Of a stretch of 23,736 nucleotides of DNA, positions 8,084 to 15,098 are shown in pieces. Source of the DNA: a virus; the IMG/VR virus record IMGVR_UViG_3300025736_000206, positions 1 through 23,736 of that record; one strand, given 5' to 3'. The notes beneath the pieces were generated by a model. The model searched no databases. It was not told the DNA's origin and saw nothing but the letters and a program-made list of their open reading frames with translations. A program made the translations under genes and the position numbers. Numbering within the stretch: the stretch's first letter is position 1; each line of letters begins with the position of its first letter.

Positions 8084-8497
8084 CTACTGGTTATTTTCCC
8101 AGTCGTGGATTCTTCTTTCTATTATGTCACCTACGCCAAACAAATTGTTAATGGCATTTTCTTCCGTACAACTCATTTTGGTTAACAACTTTTGATTGTA
8201 GAATGGAAATTCTTCGATGCTAACATCAAGTTCTTTTAGAACTTTATAGATTTTATCCACAACATATACACCTCTACGATTTCTAGCTTCAGACAAATCT
8301 GACGGCTCAGTTGTAGCCACTGAATTTAATTCCCATTCAGGAATACTAAATTTCTCTGCAACGTCTTTTGATCCATCTTTATTCTCAGTTGGTTTTTTAA
8401 GTTCAACTGTAACTCTCTTATAACCAGGTGTTTTTTTTGAATTTTCGATATTGATAATTTTCTGATCAATATAATACATTTGTGTTTTTTCTTCCAT
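8084..8497 (-). CDS. Unknown protein, head module
   Basis: A 137-residue, charged, soluble protein with no recognised motif. The first half is beta-like (YIDQKIINIENS, YKRVTVELKKPTE); the second half is helical (YKVLKELDVSIEEFPFYNQKLLTKMSCTEENAINNLFG). It ends one base before the glycosyltransferase start and begins 10 bp after the 159-residue gene. Its position between scaffold and capsid suggests a head assembly or neck role, but no family is named. Confidence 0.6.
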   Translation of the reverse strand: MEEKTQMYYIDQKIINIENSKKTPGYKRVTVELKKPTENKDGSKDVAEKFSIPEWELNSVATTEPSDLSEARNRRGVYVVDKIYKVLKELDVSIEEFPFYNQKLLTKMSCTEENAINNLFGVGDIIERRIHDWENNQ

Positions 8498-8507
8498 AAT
8501 TTTATGT

Positions 8508-8987
8508 TTAAGGGTTAATAAATATTGTCTTAATCATCATTATTGGTGTCTCCAATTTGTATTTTGTAGCTACTTCTGGTGGAAGTTCTACTTTAGATTC
8601 TTCCAGGCCGTGCATCAAAATTTTCAATTTAACTCTTCCGTGTGATTTGGTAAATTGTGAATAATTAACAGCCTCTTCTTTACCATCAAGATATGTTAAA
8701 TTAATTAAAATCTTTTCTTGCTCAGCTGATTTTGCCTCAGCATTGTATAGTGAGTAATCTAATTTACCCCAAGCTACAACAATTTTGCCGTCTATTTCTT
8801 TTAGATAACAAAATTTCTGAGTATTATCTTTTTGAGCATCTTTCCAACTGGCAATTTTATTCTTGCCGGCCATTTCTTCAAACATGTCCACCTTAGCAGT
8901 GAGTTCCTTGTTTTGCTTGATAAGAGTCTCTGCCCAAGCTGGGATTTTTTCCGGAGTTTCCTCCAGTGTTATATCTTTTTCTACCAT
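8508..8987 (-). CDS. Unknown protein with N-terminal coiled coil, head module
   Basis: A 159-residue protein. Residues about 14-42 form a short coiled coil (WAETLIKQNKELTAKVDMFEEMAG), followed by a compact mixed region (KFCYLKEIDGKIVVAWGKLDY, KILINLTYLDGKEEAV, RVKLKILMHGLEESKVEL) that looks like a small beta-barrel. Proteins of this design lie near scaffold genes in other phages of uncultivated low-GC bacteria as I recall, but the function is unknown. Gaps are 8-10 bp on both sides, so it is one operon unit. Confidence 0.62.
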   Translation of the reverse strand: MVEKDITLEETPEKIPAWAETLIKQNKELTAKVDMFEEMAGKNKIASWKDAQKDNTQKFCYLKEIDGKIVVAWGKLDYSLYNAEAKSAEQEKILINLTYLDGKEEAVNYSQFTKSHGRVKLKILMHGLEESKVELPPEVATKYKLETPIMMIKTIFINP

Positions 8988-8995
8988 ATATTTAA

Positions 8996-9652
8996 TTAAG
9001 CTAATTTAACTTCTTTGCCAGAACTTTCATATTCCTCATCAGAAATATTAAATTTCTTGCCCATTTCTTTTGTTGACTCTGTTGCCTTACCTGAATCGGG
9101 AGCAGATTCTCTTGGGCCACCTCCGTTAAAATTACTTGGTAGTGGATTATTAGAAACTGGTGCGGACAAGCCTGACGCGCCAATTGCTCTGTTAACGTGA
9201 GTTGCTACTGAAGCCATATCTATTTTTTCACCGGCAGTTAGTTTGGCATACATATTATTAACAACTTCTTTGCTATCGCTGTCTAAATGAGCTATCAACT
9301 TATCTTTTTCAGCAGAAATCAAAGTAGCCAGGGTTGCCTGACTTGCTGTGTTTGAAATTTCCTCCTGTGACATTGCCTCTGATTTTTCTATGACGTTGCC
9401 TTCTTCATCTAGTTTTTTTCCAGCAGCTCTTAGAGCATCTTTGGATTTCTTTAAGGCCTGTCTTAGATTTTTTATTCCTGCTGCTCCTGGCTGAGTTCTT
9501 AATTCTTCCAGCTCAGTTTTCTGAGTCTCAATTAGTTTAGATAGCTCTTCGGTGCTACCTGCTTCCTCCGCTTTTTTAGTAAGAGCATCCAGCTCTTCTT
9601 GGGTCAAAACTTCACGCTCTGAACCATCTTCCAGAATGATTTTTTCCGGCAT
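8996..9652 (-). CDS. Scaffold-like acidic coiled-coil protein
   Basis: A 218-residue, Glu/Lys/Ala-rich, mainly helical protein. There are long heptad-like runs (LTQEELDALTKKAEEAGSTE, then LSKLIETQKTELEELRTQ), a Gln/Ala-rich centre and a low-complexity C-terminal linker (SNNPLPSNFNGGGPRESAPDSG) before a short charged tail. This composition, length and site between portal and capsid are typical of phage capsid scaffolding proteins, which fill the procapsid and leave on maturation. No protease motif is visible. The start ATG at 9650-9652 follows AAATTTAATAT. A pseudoknot-like non-coding element lies just upstream. Confidence 0.65.
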   Translation of the reverse strand: MPEKIILEDGSEREVLTQEELDALTKKAEEAGSTEELSKLIETQKTELEELRTQPGAAGIKNLRQALKKSKDALRAAGKKLDEEGNVIEKSEAMSQEEISNTASQATLATLISAEKDKLIAHLDSDSKEVVNNMYAKLTAGEKIDMASVATHVNRAIGASGLSAPVSNNPLPSNFNGGGPRESAPDSGKATESTKEMGKKFNISDEEYESSGKEVKLA

Positions 9653-9664
9653 ATATTAAATTTT

Positions 9665-9719
9665 GCCCTACACGAGATAGTACAAGCTCTCGGTGGCTGA
9701 CGGGCTAATTAAAACAGCC
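9665..9719 (-). ncRNA. Pseudoknot-like intergenic element
   Basis: In the 103-bp gap before the scaffold-like gene, GCCC/GGGC (9665-9668/9702-9705) encloses CGAGA/TCTCG (9673-9677/9688-9692). GGCTG (9695-9699), inside the outer helix, can pair with CAGCC (9715-9719) outside it, which is a pseudoknot arrangement. It lies in the leader of the scaffold-like gene and could influence its translation or mRNA processing. No known family is recognised. Confidence 0.35.
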
Positions 9720-9755
9720 TGTAATAATACTAGCTAAGTATCACTTTTGTTTATA

Positions 9756-10250
9756 TTAAATTGCTGAGTTTGGATTTTTCGGTTCTTCTGTTTTTTGTTT
9801 TTCAACAGGAGATATTTCTTCTAATCTGTTTTTAAATGCTTGGAGCGCAACTGCCGCGGTTCTCATATTTCTAACTTCTGTGAATTTTTTTGATTCTGTT
9901 AATGACTTCTTAGCTTCATTTACCGTCAAAAAATTAATCTCATTTTTTATAACAGGATTACTAAGAGCTGCTCTGGCGTTTTGTTGATACCTAATTTTCT
10001 CAGCATGATCTAACTTTTCATAATCAAACCATTTTACTTCATTATTTGAAAACAAATAATTAAGAACATTTTTAGGATCTTTTGAATATTTAATTTGATC
10101 TTGCAGTTGTTCTTGTAATTCATTTGTAAGATCTATCTTTATTAATAATTCTTCCTGCAACTCAACCGCTGTATTAGTAAGCCTTTCAATTTGCTGTAGA
10201 AGATCTTTATTTAACTTTTCAGCTAAAATACGTTTTATTTTTTCAAACAT
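9756..10250 (-). CDS. Coiled-coil protein next to portal
   Basis: A 164-residue, helical, Lys/Glu/Leu-rich protein. Residues 1-60 are a long coiled coil (LAEKLNKDLLQQIERLTN, TAVELQEELLIKIDLTNELQEQLQ), followed by a helical globular part (YEKLDHAEKIRYQQNARAALSNP, VNEAKKSLTESKKFTEVRNMRT) and a polar tail. It lies 15 bp after the portal gene. Position suits a head assembly, neck or minor capsid function, but there is no specific motif. Translation starts at ATG 10248-10250 without Shine-Dalgarno. Confidence 0.62.
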   Translation of the reverse strand: MFEKIKRILAEKLNKDLLQQIERLTNTAVELQEELLIKIDLTNELQEQLQDQIKYSKDPKNVLNYLFSNNEVKWFDYEKLDHAEKIRYQQNARAALSNPVIKNEINFLTVNEAKKSLTESKKFTEVRNMRTAAVALQAFKNRLEEISPVEKQKTEEPKNPNSAI

Positions 10251-10265
10251 GTTTTTGGTTTTTTA

Positions 10266-12293
10266 CTAAGCTCTACTTATAACATCATTTGTTTCTGGTT
10301 GTCTTACTTGTCTTTGAACTGACTCTGTCAGTTGACCGCCTATACCAGAACCACCTTGAGACTGAATTTTCTTTAATAAATCTTGTGCCTCACCTTTAAC
10401 CTGTTCTTGTTCAGGATTTACAATCGGTTGTATTTGATCCGGCGGAGTTTCCTCAAACATATCTTTATCTTCCCAAATATTTTCCAAGCTCTGAGCGACT
10501 TTGTTCCAATTAACTTTAATTTTTCCTTGACTAGCTGTTTCAACTTCTAGTGCTTGAGTTGTTTTCTCTCTCTGCATTAATTTGTCTACCGCTGAACCAG
10601 CTCTTTCTTTTTGAACTGGAATAACATACCAAAAAATAGGAATTGAATTTAATTTTTTTGTATTTATTGTAGAAAATCTAACAGATTTACCTTGTTTTTC
10701 TAATTTTTCTTCCAAATTAAACATCGCATCAGTTTCGTCATTTGTAATATCACGATCCATAAACCTGATAACTCTTCTACCTTTTTTTCCACTACCTATA
10801 TCAGCGCCGTCTAAGGTAAATTGTTGGAATTTATTTATAATTTTACCTGTTTCTTCTTGTAATTTTTTGCCAACAGGTTTAGTAAAGTTTTCTAATACAT
10901 TATATATACGTAAATATGTCATGTCTCTTCTCATTCTCATTACCGCCAAAACAGTTAATCCCATCATCTTAATTGATTGGTTTAGTTGCTCTAATGTTTC
11001 AGTAGCTGTCTTTGTTCCTTGAGATGAAAGTCCTTGAGTAATCCTAGAAACACCAATAAATTCTTCAGTAATTCCATTAATAAGAGTGTACATCGCCATT
11101 TCACTGTTGGTAACACCACTGTGATCAATAAGTTTCTCGTGTGTGCCTTTAGTAAGCCCTTGTGTGACCGCGCCGGCGGTCCAAATATCCCTTGAAAAAA
11201 TAGTTTTTGACTGGGTGGCCATAGGTGGTTCGAGTGCCTGTCTAAATTTTCTGATAAGATTCCTTATAGTTTCATTTTCCAGCGCTTGAATCGTTTTAGC
11301 TGATGCAATCGGTGGTTTACCATACGCAAAATCAGCCCTAATAGGTTTATTAACGGTCATTGTTATGTTATACCCTTCATAATTCCATGGAAGTTTTGTT
11401 TTAGGTGGAAGTAGTGGGATTCCGTTGGCAATAATCTGCCATTCGCCATCTGGATAACTATAATACCTGATAATTTCAACTTCGCCTTCACCTAAATCGT
11501 GCAATCTCCAAGTATAATAACCATCCTCATTCATTCCAAAAGAATTATTTTGTCCGCCGGCCTGATTACTTACAAACTTCCAATTATCATATTTAGAAAG
11601 TATTGTTCTGGCTTCTGGATAAGAAATTCTGTCATAAATAGAAATGTATGGCTGTTCATTAAACCTTGAGGCTGCTAAATTTATATCACCTAAATAAACT
11701 TTACGCCCGGGAATCAAACGTTTTTCTGCTTTTCTAGTAGTAAATGGCTTGCCATTTTTAATAACTGTCTTTTCAATAAACTTCTCCTCAATGAAAACAG
11801 CTCTTTGACTAATAAGTTCTCTTACAAAACCTTCCCACTTATCCTCTTCTTTCTCCATTATATTAGTTCTGGTAGTAATATCCGAAAAATCCCTACCAAG
11901 TTGGGCTATTTCTAAATCATCCTTATCATGCGCTCTCACTTCCTGCTGGATATTCATACTCAATATCTCATTCATCATCGCTTCCAGCTTCTTTTCAGAG
12001 GTTGCAGTATTCACTCTCACTTCATCATCATTCCTTTTTGGTGTTAAATATGTATTTGCGGCATCCAAATTAAACTGATAGTCAGCCATATAACTCATAC
12101 CATCAAATTCACGGTGGCTTTGCTCTCTGTTTTGTCTCGCCCGGTCTAATCTTTGTAAAATAAAAGAGCGATATTCCTGTTGCTCTGTAGAAAGTACATC
12201 TGGTTCTGTTTTCTCACTGTTTTCCTCCATCATAACGCCAGTAGACCTTTTAGTATCATTTGTATTTGCTTTTTGGATGTTATTTTTTGGCAT
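10266..12293 (-). CDS. Portal protein
   Basis: A 675-residue protein, in the size range of large portal proteins such as those of podoviruses. Portals form the dodecameric ring through which DNA enters and leaves the head. The N-terminus is polar and disordered. Features include the PYISIYDRISYPEARTIL segment, the conserved helical part with TEEFIGVSRITQGLSSQGTK (GISxxxxG-like), TETLEQLNQSIKMMGLT, a long stem helix with MRRDMTYLRIYNVLENF, and a Gln/Glu-rich C-terminal region. It lies 5 bp downstream of the terminase gene and upstream of scaffold and capsid genes, as in most tailed phages. The exact portal family is not determined. Confidence 0.8.
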   Translation of the reverse strand: MPKNNIQKANTNDTKRSTGVMMEENSEKTEPDVLSTEQQEYRSFILQRLDRARQNREQSHREFDGMSYMADYQFNLDAANTYLTPKRNDDEVRVNTATSEKKLEAMMNEILSMNIQQEVRAHDKDDLEIAQLGRDFSDITTRTNIMEKEEDKWEGFVRELISQRAVFIEEKFIEKTVIKNGKPFTTRKAEKRLIPGRKVYLGDINLAASRFNEQPYISIYDRISYPEARTILSKYDNWKFVSNQAGGQNNSFGMNEDGYYTWRLHDLGEGEVEIIRYYSYPDGEWQIIANGIPLLPPKTKLPWNYEGYNITMTVNKPIRADFAYGKPPIASAKTIQALENETIRNLIRKFRQALEPPMATQSKTIFSRDIWTAGAVTQGLTKGTHEKLIDHSGVTNSEMAMYTLINGITEEFIGVSRITQGLSSQGTKTATETLEQLNQSIKMMGLTVLAVMRMRRDMTYLRIYNVLENFTKPVGKKLQEETGKIINKFQQFTLDGADIGSGKKGRRVIRFMDRDITNDETDAMFNLEEKLEKQGKSVRFSTINTKKLNSIPIFWYVIPVQKERAGSAVDKLMQREKTTQALEVETASQGKIKVNWNKVAQSLENIWEDKDMFEETPPDQIQPIVNPEQEQVKGEAQDLLKKIQSQGGSGIGGQLTESVQRQVRQPETNDVISRA

Positions 12294-12298
12294 ATATT

Positions 12299-14053
12299 TT
12301 AAATAGGACTAAAAGGATCATTACATTGTGGAGTTGCAATTTGATTGTCATCACCATTATACATTATTTGACCTCTTCCTGCAACATAAGTTCTAACTTC
12401 TGTAGCTCTATTCGCATGCTTAATGCCTTGCCAGCCAATCATTGCCGACATAAGTAGGTCCCAATGTTTTGTGTGCTCCTTATTTGATCTTATTGTATTA
12501 ATATCCTCTCTTTCATACGTTCTCATCTCCATTAAAATGTTCGCGTCAGCGATTTCAAACACATCCTCATTTAATGCGGTGTTATAATCAAAAATAATCT
12601 GCGGTTTGGTAGCTGTATTTGAATGCCAACCCAACTTTTCAGTCTGAGTGTTGGTAGTTTTATCCTCTTTTATCTCTTTATATATCTGATAAAGTGGGTA
12701 AATGTCCTTTAATTTTGTCAATACTGCATGTCCGTGGTTGTTTCTTTCCACAATTATAAGCGCTGTTGAGTATAATATCCCCATATTTTTTAACTCAAAC
12801 GCAAAAAGATCCGGTGGAGTCTTATCATTTTGAAAAGTTGCCACCACCTTCGGTTTAGTTGGTGTAAAATCCCAGATTACGGCCGCGGAGGCGTCCCTGC
12901 CGGTCCCCTCAGAAGGGTCTGCACCAATAACGTAATTATGGTTTGGTTTAGCTTCGTGAAAAATTTTCCAAGAGCCTTGTACTTTTGGATTTGTATTTAC
13001 GTATTTCTGTTGTTTAGAAATATTATCAAGACTGAACAATTTACTCGAACTCGTTTCAAACGCTTCCTCTGGGGTTGTAGGGTACTCTTGCTTGAGTAAA
13101 AAATCATTTTTTGAAAGTGATTCCCACTTTAAGAAATAATAAGAAATTTCTATTTCTGATAGATTGTGTTTCTCTTTATAATCTTGAAACTTCTTCGGCA
13201 TTTGTTCTGTTGGAATTAATGGTGACTTTGCTATTTCCTTATCGTCCCAAGTCCAATTATAAAAATGTGCTTTTAAATCTGTTGGATTGAGTTTTTGTGT
13301 GGTGGGCCGGTTATATGCGTTCCAGAACATATCATGAAAATACCCAAAATCTCCTTCAGCTGTTGACTCAATTGTAAGGCCTCCATCCATAGGAATTGTT
13401 GGAAGTGTTCCTGAGATTATTTCTGTAGCTCTTTCCGGGAATTTTGAACAAATTTTACCAAATTCAGAGATATGCACATTACGAAACATGCCTGACCTGC
13501 CTGATGTTTTCACTGATATTGATGAGTAGATGCAGAGAGGTTTTCCGTTTTTAGGCGGCGGTTTCTTTGGGTCTGGGGGTAGTGGGAAGCCAAATTTGAG
13601 CTTATTAGCCCTTTCTGAGTCTAAAATGTACATGTTCTTAAAAATGTTCGGGTAATGCTCCCAGGCAAGGGAAATTTTATTATCAAAAATATCAACAGCG
13701 TCGTCAGCGGTCTGCGCGATAAGGAGCGAGTCGTGATTCCTCGTCCAGAGCGTTGAGTCAAGCATGTCTATACACATTAGTGTCGTAAAGCCAAGCTGCC
13801 TGGACTTAAGGATGATATTTCTTGTGTGTCTGTTTTTTAGAAAATGTGCTTGCGCTCTATTAGGTTTAAATACCGTCAACTGAGTATCCTTATTTTTTAT
13901 CCTATAAAAATGAGAAAGCCGGAAGTCTTTACTCTTTATCCTCTCTTTATTTTCTGGGGTGAGGCCGTAGGGATTAGACTTTGATTTATGTGGTTTATGT
14001 TTCTTTTTATGAGGTCTGCCTTTTCTTTTTATTTTTTCCGGTTTAAGTGTCAT
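12299..14053 (-). CDS. terL: Terminase large subunit (ATPase and nuclease)
   Basis: The packaging motor protein, 584 residues. The N-terminal ATPase has a non-canonical Walker A at 82-91 (LKSRQLGFTT), Walker B with catalytic Glu in VHISEFGK (E197), and the coupling motif LTIESTAEG (226-234). QEYPTTPEEAFETS (321-334) is a usual linker signature of the family. The C-terminal RNase H-like nuclease has Asp378 in VIGADPSEGTGRDAS, Glu435 in IIVERNNHG and Asp531 in KHWDLLMSAMIGW. The N-terminal 30 residues are strongly basic. It starts by ATGA overlap with the upstream membrane-protein gene. The matching small subunit is not adjacent but lies at 17492-18037. Confidence 0.93.
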   Translation of the reverse strand: MTLKPEKIKRKGRPHKKKHKPHKSKSNPYGLTPENKERIKSKDFRLSHFYRIKNKDTQLTVFKPNRAQAHFLKNRHTRNIILKSRQLGFTTLMCIDMLDSTLWTRNHDSLLIAQTADDAVDIFDNKISLAWEHYPNIFKNMYILDSERANKLKFGFPLPPDPKKPPPKNGKPLCIYSSISVKTSGRSGMFRNVHISEFGKICSKFPERATEIISGTLPTIPMDGGLTIESTAEGDFGYFHDMFWNAYNRPTTQKLNPTDLKAHFYNWTWDDKEIAKSPLIPTEQMPKKFQDYKEKHNLSEIEISYYFLKWESLSKNDFLLKQEYPTTPEEAFETSSSKLFSLDNISKQQKYVNTNPKVQGSWKIFHEAKPNHNYVIGADPSEGTGRDASAAVIWDFTPTKPKVVATFQNDKTPPDLFAFELKNMGILYSTALIIVERNNHGHAVLTKLKDIYPLYQIYKEIKEDKTTNTQTEKLGWHSNTATKPQIIFDYNTALNEDVFEIADANILMEMRTYEREDINTIRSNKEHTKHWDLLMSAMIGWQGIKHANRATEVRTYVAGRGQIMYNGDDNQIATPQCNDPFSPI

Positions 14054-14304
14054 AAAATGTATTTAACGATTTCGATAACTATTTTCCAAAATAAATATGT
14101 ACCAAAAAAAATTGCACATAGGAACAACATTATTTCTAAACTTTTACTAGTGCCTAATTGTTCAACTCTCTTATCAATGAACTCTGGAATCTTATTATAA
14201 CCTTCTATCTCAATCCACAGATCGAAGCTGTAATCACAGTTATCTTTCTTATATTCAGCTTCTACTTCTTCGTCAGTATATTCTTTACCTTGTTTTATAT
14301 ACAT
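14050..14304 (-). CDS. Small C-terminal-anchored membrane protein
   Basis: An 84-residue protein. Residues 1-50 are acidic and soluble (YTDEEVEAEYKKDNC, LWIEIEGYNKIPEFIDKRVEQLG); residues about 56-80 form one membrane helix with aromatic residues. It is the first gene of the late operon, directly after the structured leader, and its TGA overlaps the ATG of terL. A holin-like, membrane-anchor or regulatory role is possible, but there is no family match. The small soluble N-domain and one helix would also fit a packaging or lysis accessory protein. Start ATG 14302-14304 has no clear Shine-Dalgarno. Confidence 0.6.
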   Translation of the reverse strand: MYIKQGKEYTDEEVEAEYKKDNCDYSFDLWIEIEGYNKIPEFIDKRVEQLGTSKSLEIMLFLCAIFFGTYLFWKIVIEIVKYIL

Positions 14305-14555
14305 ATGAGGCTGAAAAGCTGGTGTATTTCAGAGACGGAGGTGTTAGACCACCTTGTGGCCGTCTCAGCTATCCAACAAAACCTTATTGGTAATGTCAAT
14401 TTAAGTCGACCTGGTCGAGGATAGATAGACTTTGGCCGCTCCTAACTAGACTAAGTTGTTAGAATTTTTTGGATGATCACTCCAGACTCCACACCATATG
14501 AAGTCCTGTAAAAGATGACCGTTTCTTTCTTGCGAAAGAATCTGGAATGATCATT
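14305..14555 (-). ncRNA. Structured 5' leader of the late virion operon
   Basis: About 250 nt between the predicted start of the late transcript and the first gene. In the minus-strand RNA a 14-bp helix (14541-14554 with 14473-14486) closes the 5' end. It contains one G-U pair that would be a mismatch on the other strand, which supports transcription leftward. Next is a 7-bp hairpin with a GCAA tetraloop of the GNRA class (14523-14529/14534-14540), stacked on that helix. Nearer the gene, GAGACGG/CCGTCTC (14332-14338/14360-14366) encloses two mutually exclusive hairpins (14339-14343/14350-14354, or 14349-14352/14356-14359). A structured RNA at the head of a late phage operon recalls put antiterminator RNAs or a packaging RNA, but no family is recognised. 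Confidence 0.55.
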
Positions 14556-14561
14556 GGATTT

Positions 14562-14591
14562 ATTATAGCATATTAGGGGGTTTTTATGCAA
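14562..14591 (-). promoter_or_regulatory. Extended -10 promoter for the late operon
   Basis: The minus strand reads TTGCAT (14586-14591), an 18-bp spacer, then TATAAT (14562-14567) preceded by TGC, i.e. a perfect extended -10. Predicted transcription start is near 14555, exactly at the base of the 14-bp leader helix. It points at the whole leftward virion operon. Confidence 0.65.
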
Positions 14592-14625
14592 AATATGTGA
14601 TTTTTGAAAAATAATATCTTAATAA

Positions 14626-14658
14626 AAAAAACCATTGAGCTAGAGTCAATGGTTTTTT
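14626..14658. terminator. Palindrome: bidirectional terminator and operator copy A
   Basis: An A-run and T-run flank CCATTGA-N7-TCAATGG (14632-14652), giving a 13-bp stem with 7-nt loop and T-run on either strand, so it can act as an intrinsic terminator both ways. The 21-bp core, read on the minus strand, differs at one base from the operator at 18199-18219. It then also contains TTGACT with a weak -10 (TTTATT) at 17-bp spacing toward the late operon. Both roles are possible. Confidence 0.6.
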
Positions 14659-14709
14659 CGGCCAAAAATGGTCAAAACAGGCCCTTTTAGGCCCTTTTTG
14701 ACGTTTTCT

Positions 14710-14985
14710 GTGAGGTTTTTACTACTCTCTGTGAGGTTTTTGTGAGACTTTTCTTTGCTAGGTTAAGCCTTTAAATCACAAAACCTCACAAATAGTAAAA
14801 ACCTCACGCTTTTTTTGAAAACTTTTACAGAATTATCTGTTTTTCTATCTATTCTAAAAACTTTTTAAAATAAGTAACTATTTTTACTACTTTTGTTAAT
14901 TTAAGAATTAATTTGGCTAACCTTAGCCTTAAATCAGACCTTCAAAACCTCACAGAAACCTCACAAAGTATAGTAAAAACCTCAC
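14710..14985. repeat. Iteron-like array of AAACCTCAC repeats
   Basis: Seven copies of AAACCTCAC, or its reverse, lie in a very AT-rich stretch: 14710, 14731 (both reverse), 14781, 14799, 14945, 14956 and 14977 (starts approximate for the 9-mer). Three are extended to the perfect 15-mer TAGTAAAAACCTCAC (14710-14724 reversed, 14793-14807, 14971-14985). The second and third clusters also share a preceding AGCC-TTAAATCA. A GTGAG half-site lies at 14742-14746. Between clusters the DNA is nearly pure A/T. This is the layout of an iteron replication origin, a partition site or a cooperative repressor array. Two AGGCCCTTTT repeats lie just left (about 14679-14698). No gene is seen from 14659 to 15098. 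Confidence 0.65.
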
Positions 14986-15034
14986 AGAGAATATTATAAA
15001 TTCACACCCAATTCTGTTATGTTGGCTTAAAAAA

Positions 15035-15055
15035 GGGGCAGGGGCGGCGGCGGGG
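15035..15055 (+). other. G-rich tract
   Basis: Three GGGG runs plus two GG pairs in about 21 bases, inside an otherwise AT-rich region, followed by GGAAGG and a poly-A run to 15083. It could form a G-quadruplex on the plus strand. A second G tract (15149-15163, eight consecutive G) lies inside the left end of the first insertion sequence. Confidence 0.45.
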
Positions 15056-15098
15056 CGAAGGCAGCGAGGAAGGCAAAAAAAAAGGGCCTTTTGAAAAT

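Noticed and set aside
12830-13099. 89-codon plus-strand frame within terL
   Set aside because: Antisense to the clear TerL ATPase/nuclease coding sequence; no start context or known motif.
14158-14424. 88-codon plus-strand frame across the late leader
   Set aside because: Antisense to a coupled gene and the structured leader; hydrophobic content reflects the opposite strand.
14710-14985. CRISPR array reading of the AAACCTCAC repeats
   Set aside because: Repeats are too short, irregularly spaced and partly inverted; no cas genes in the window.
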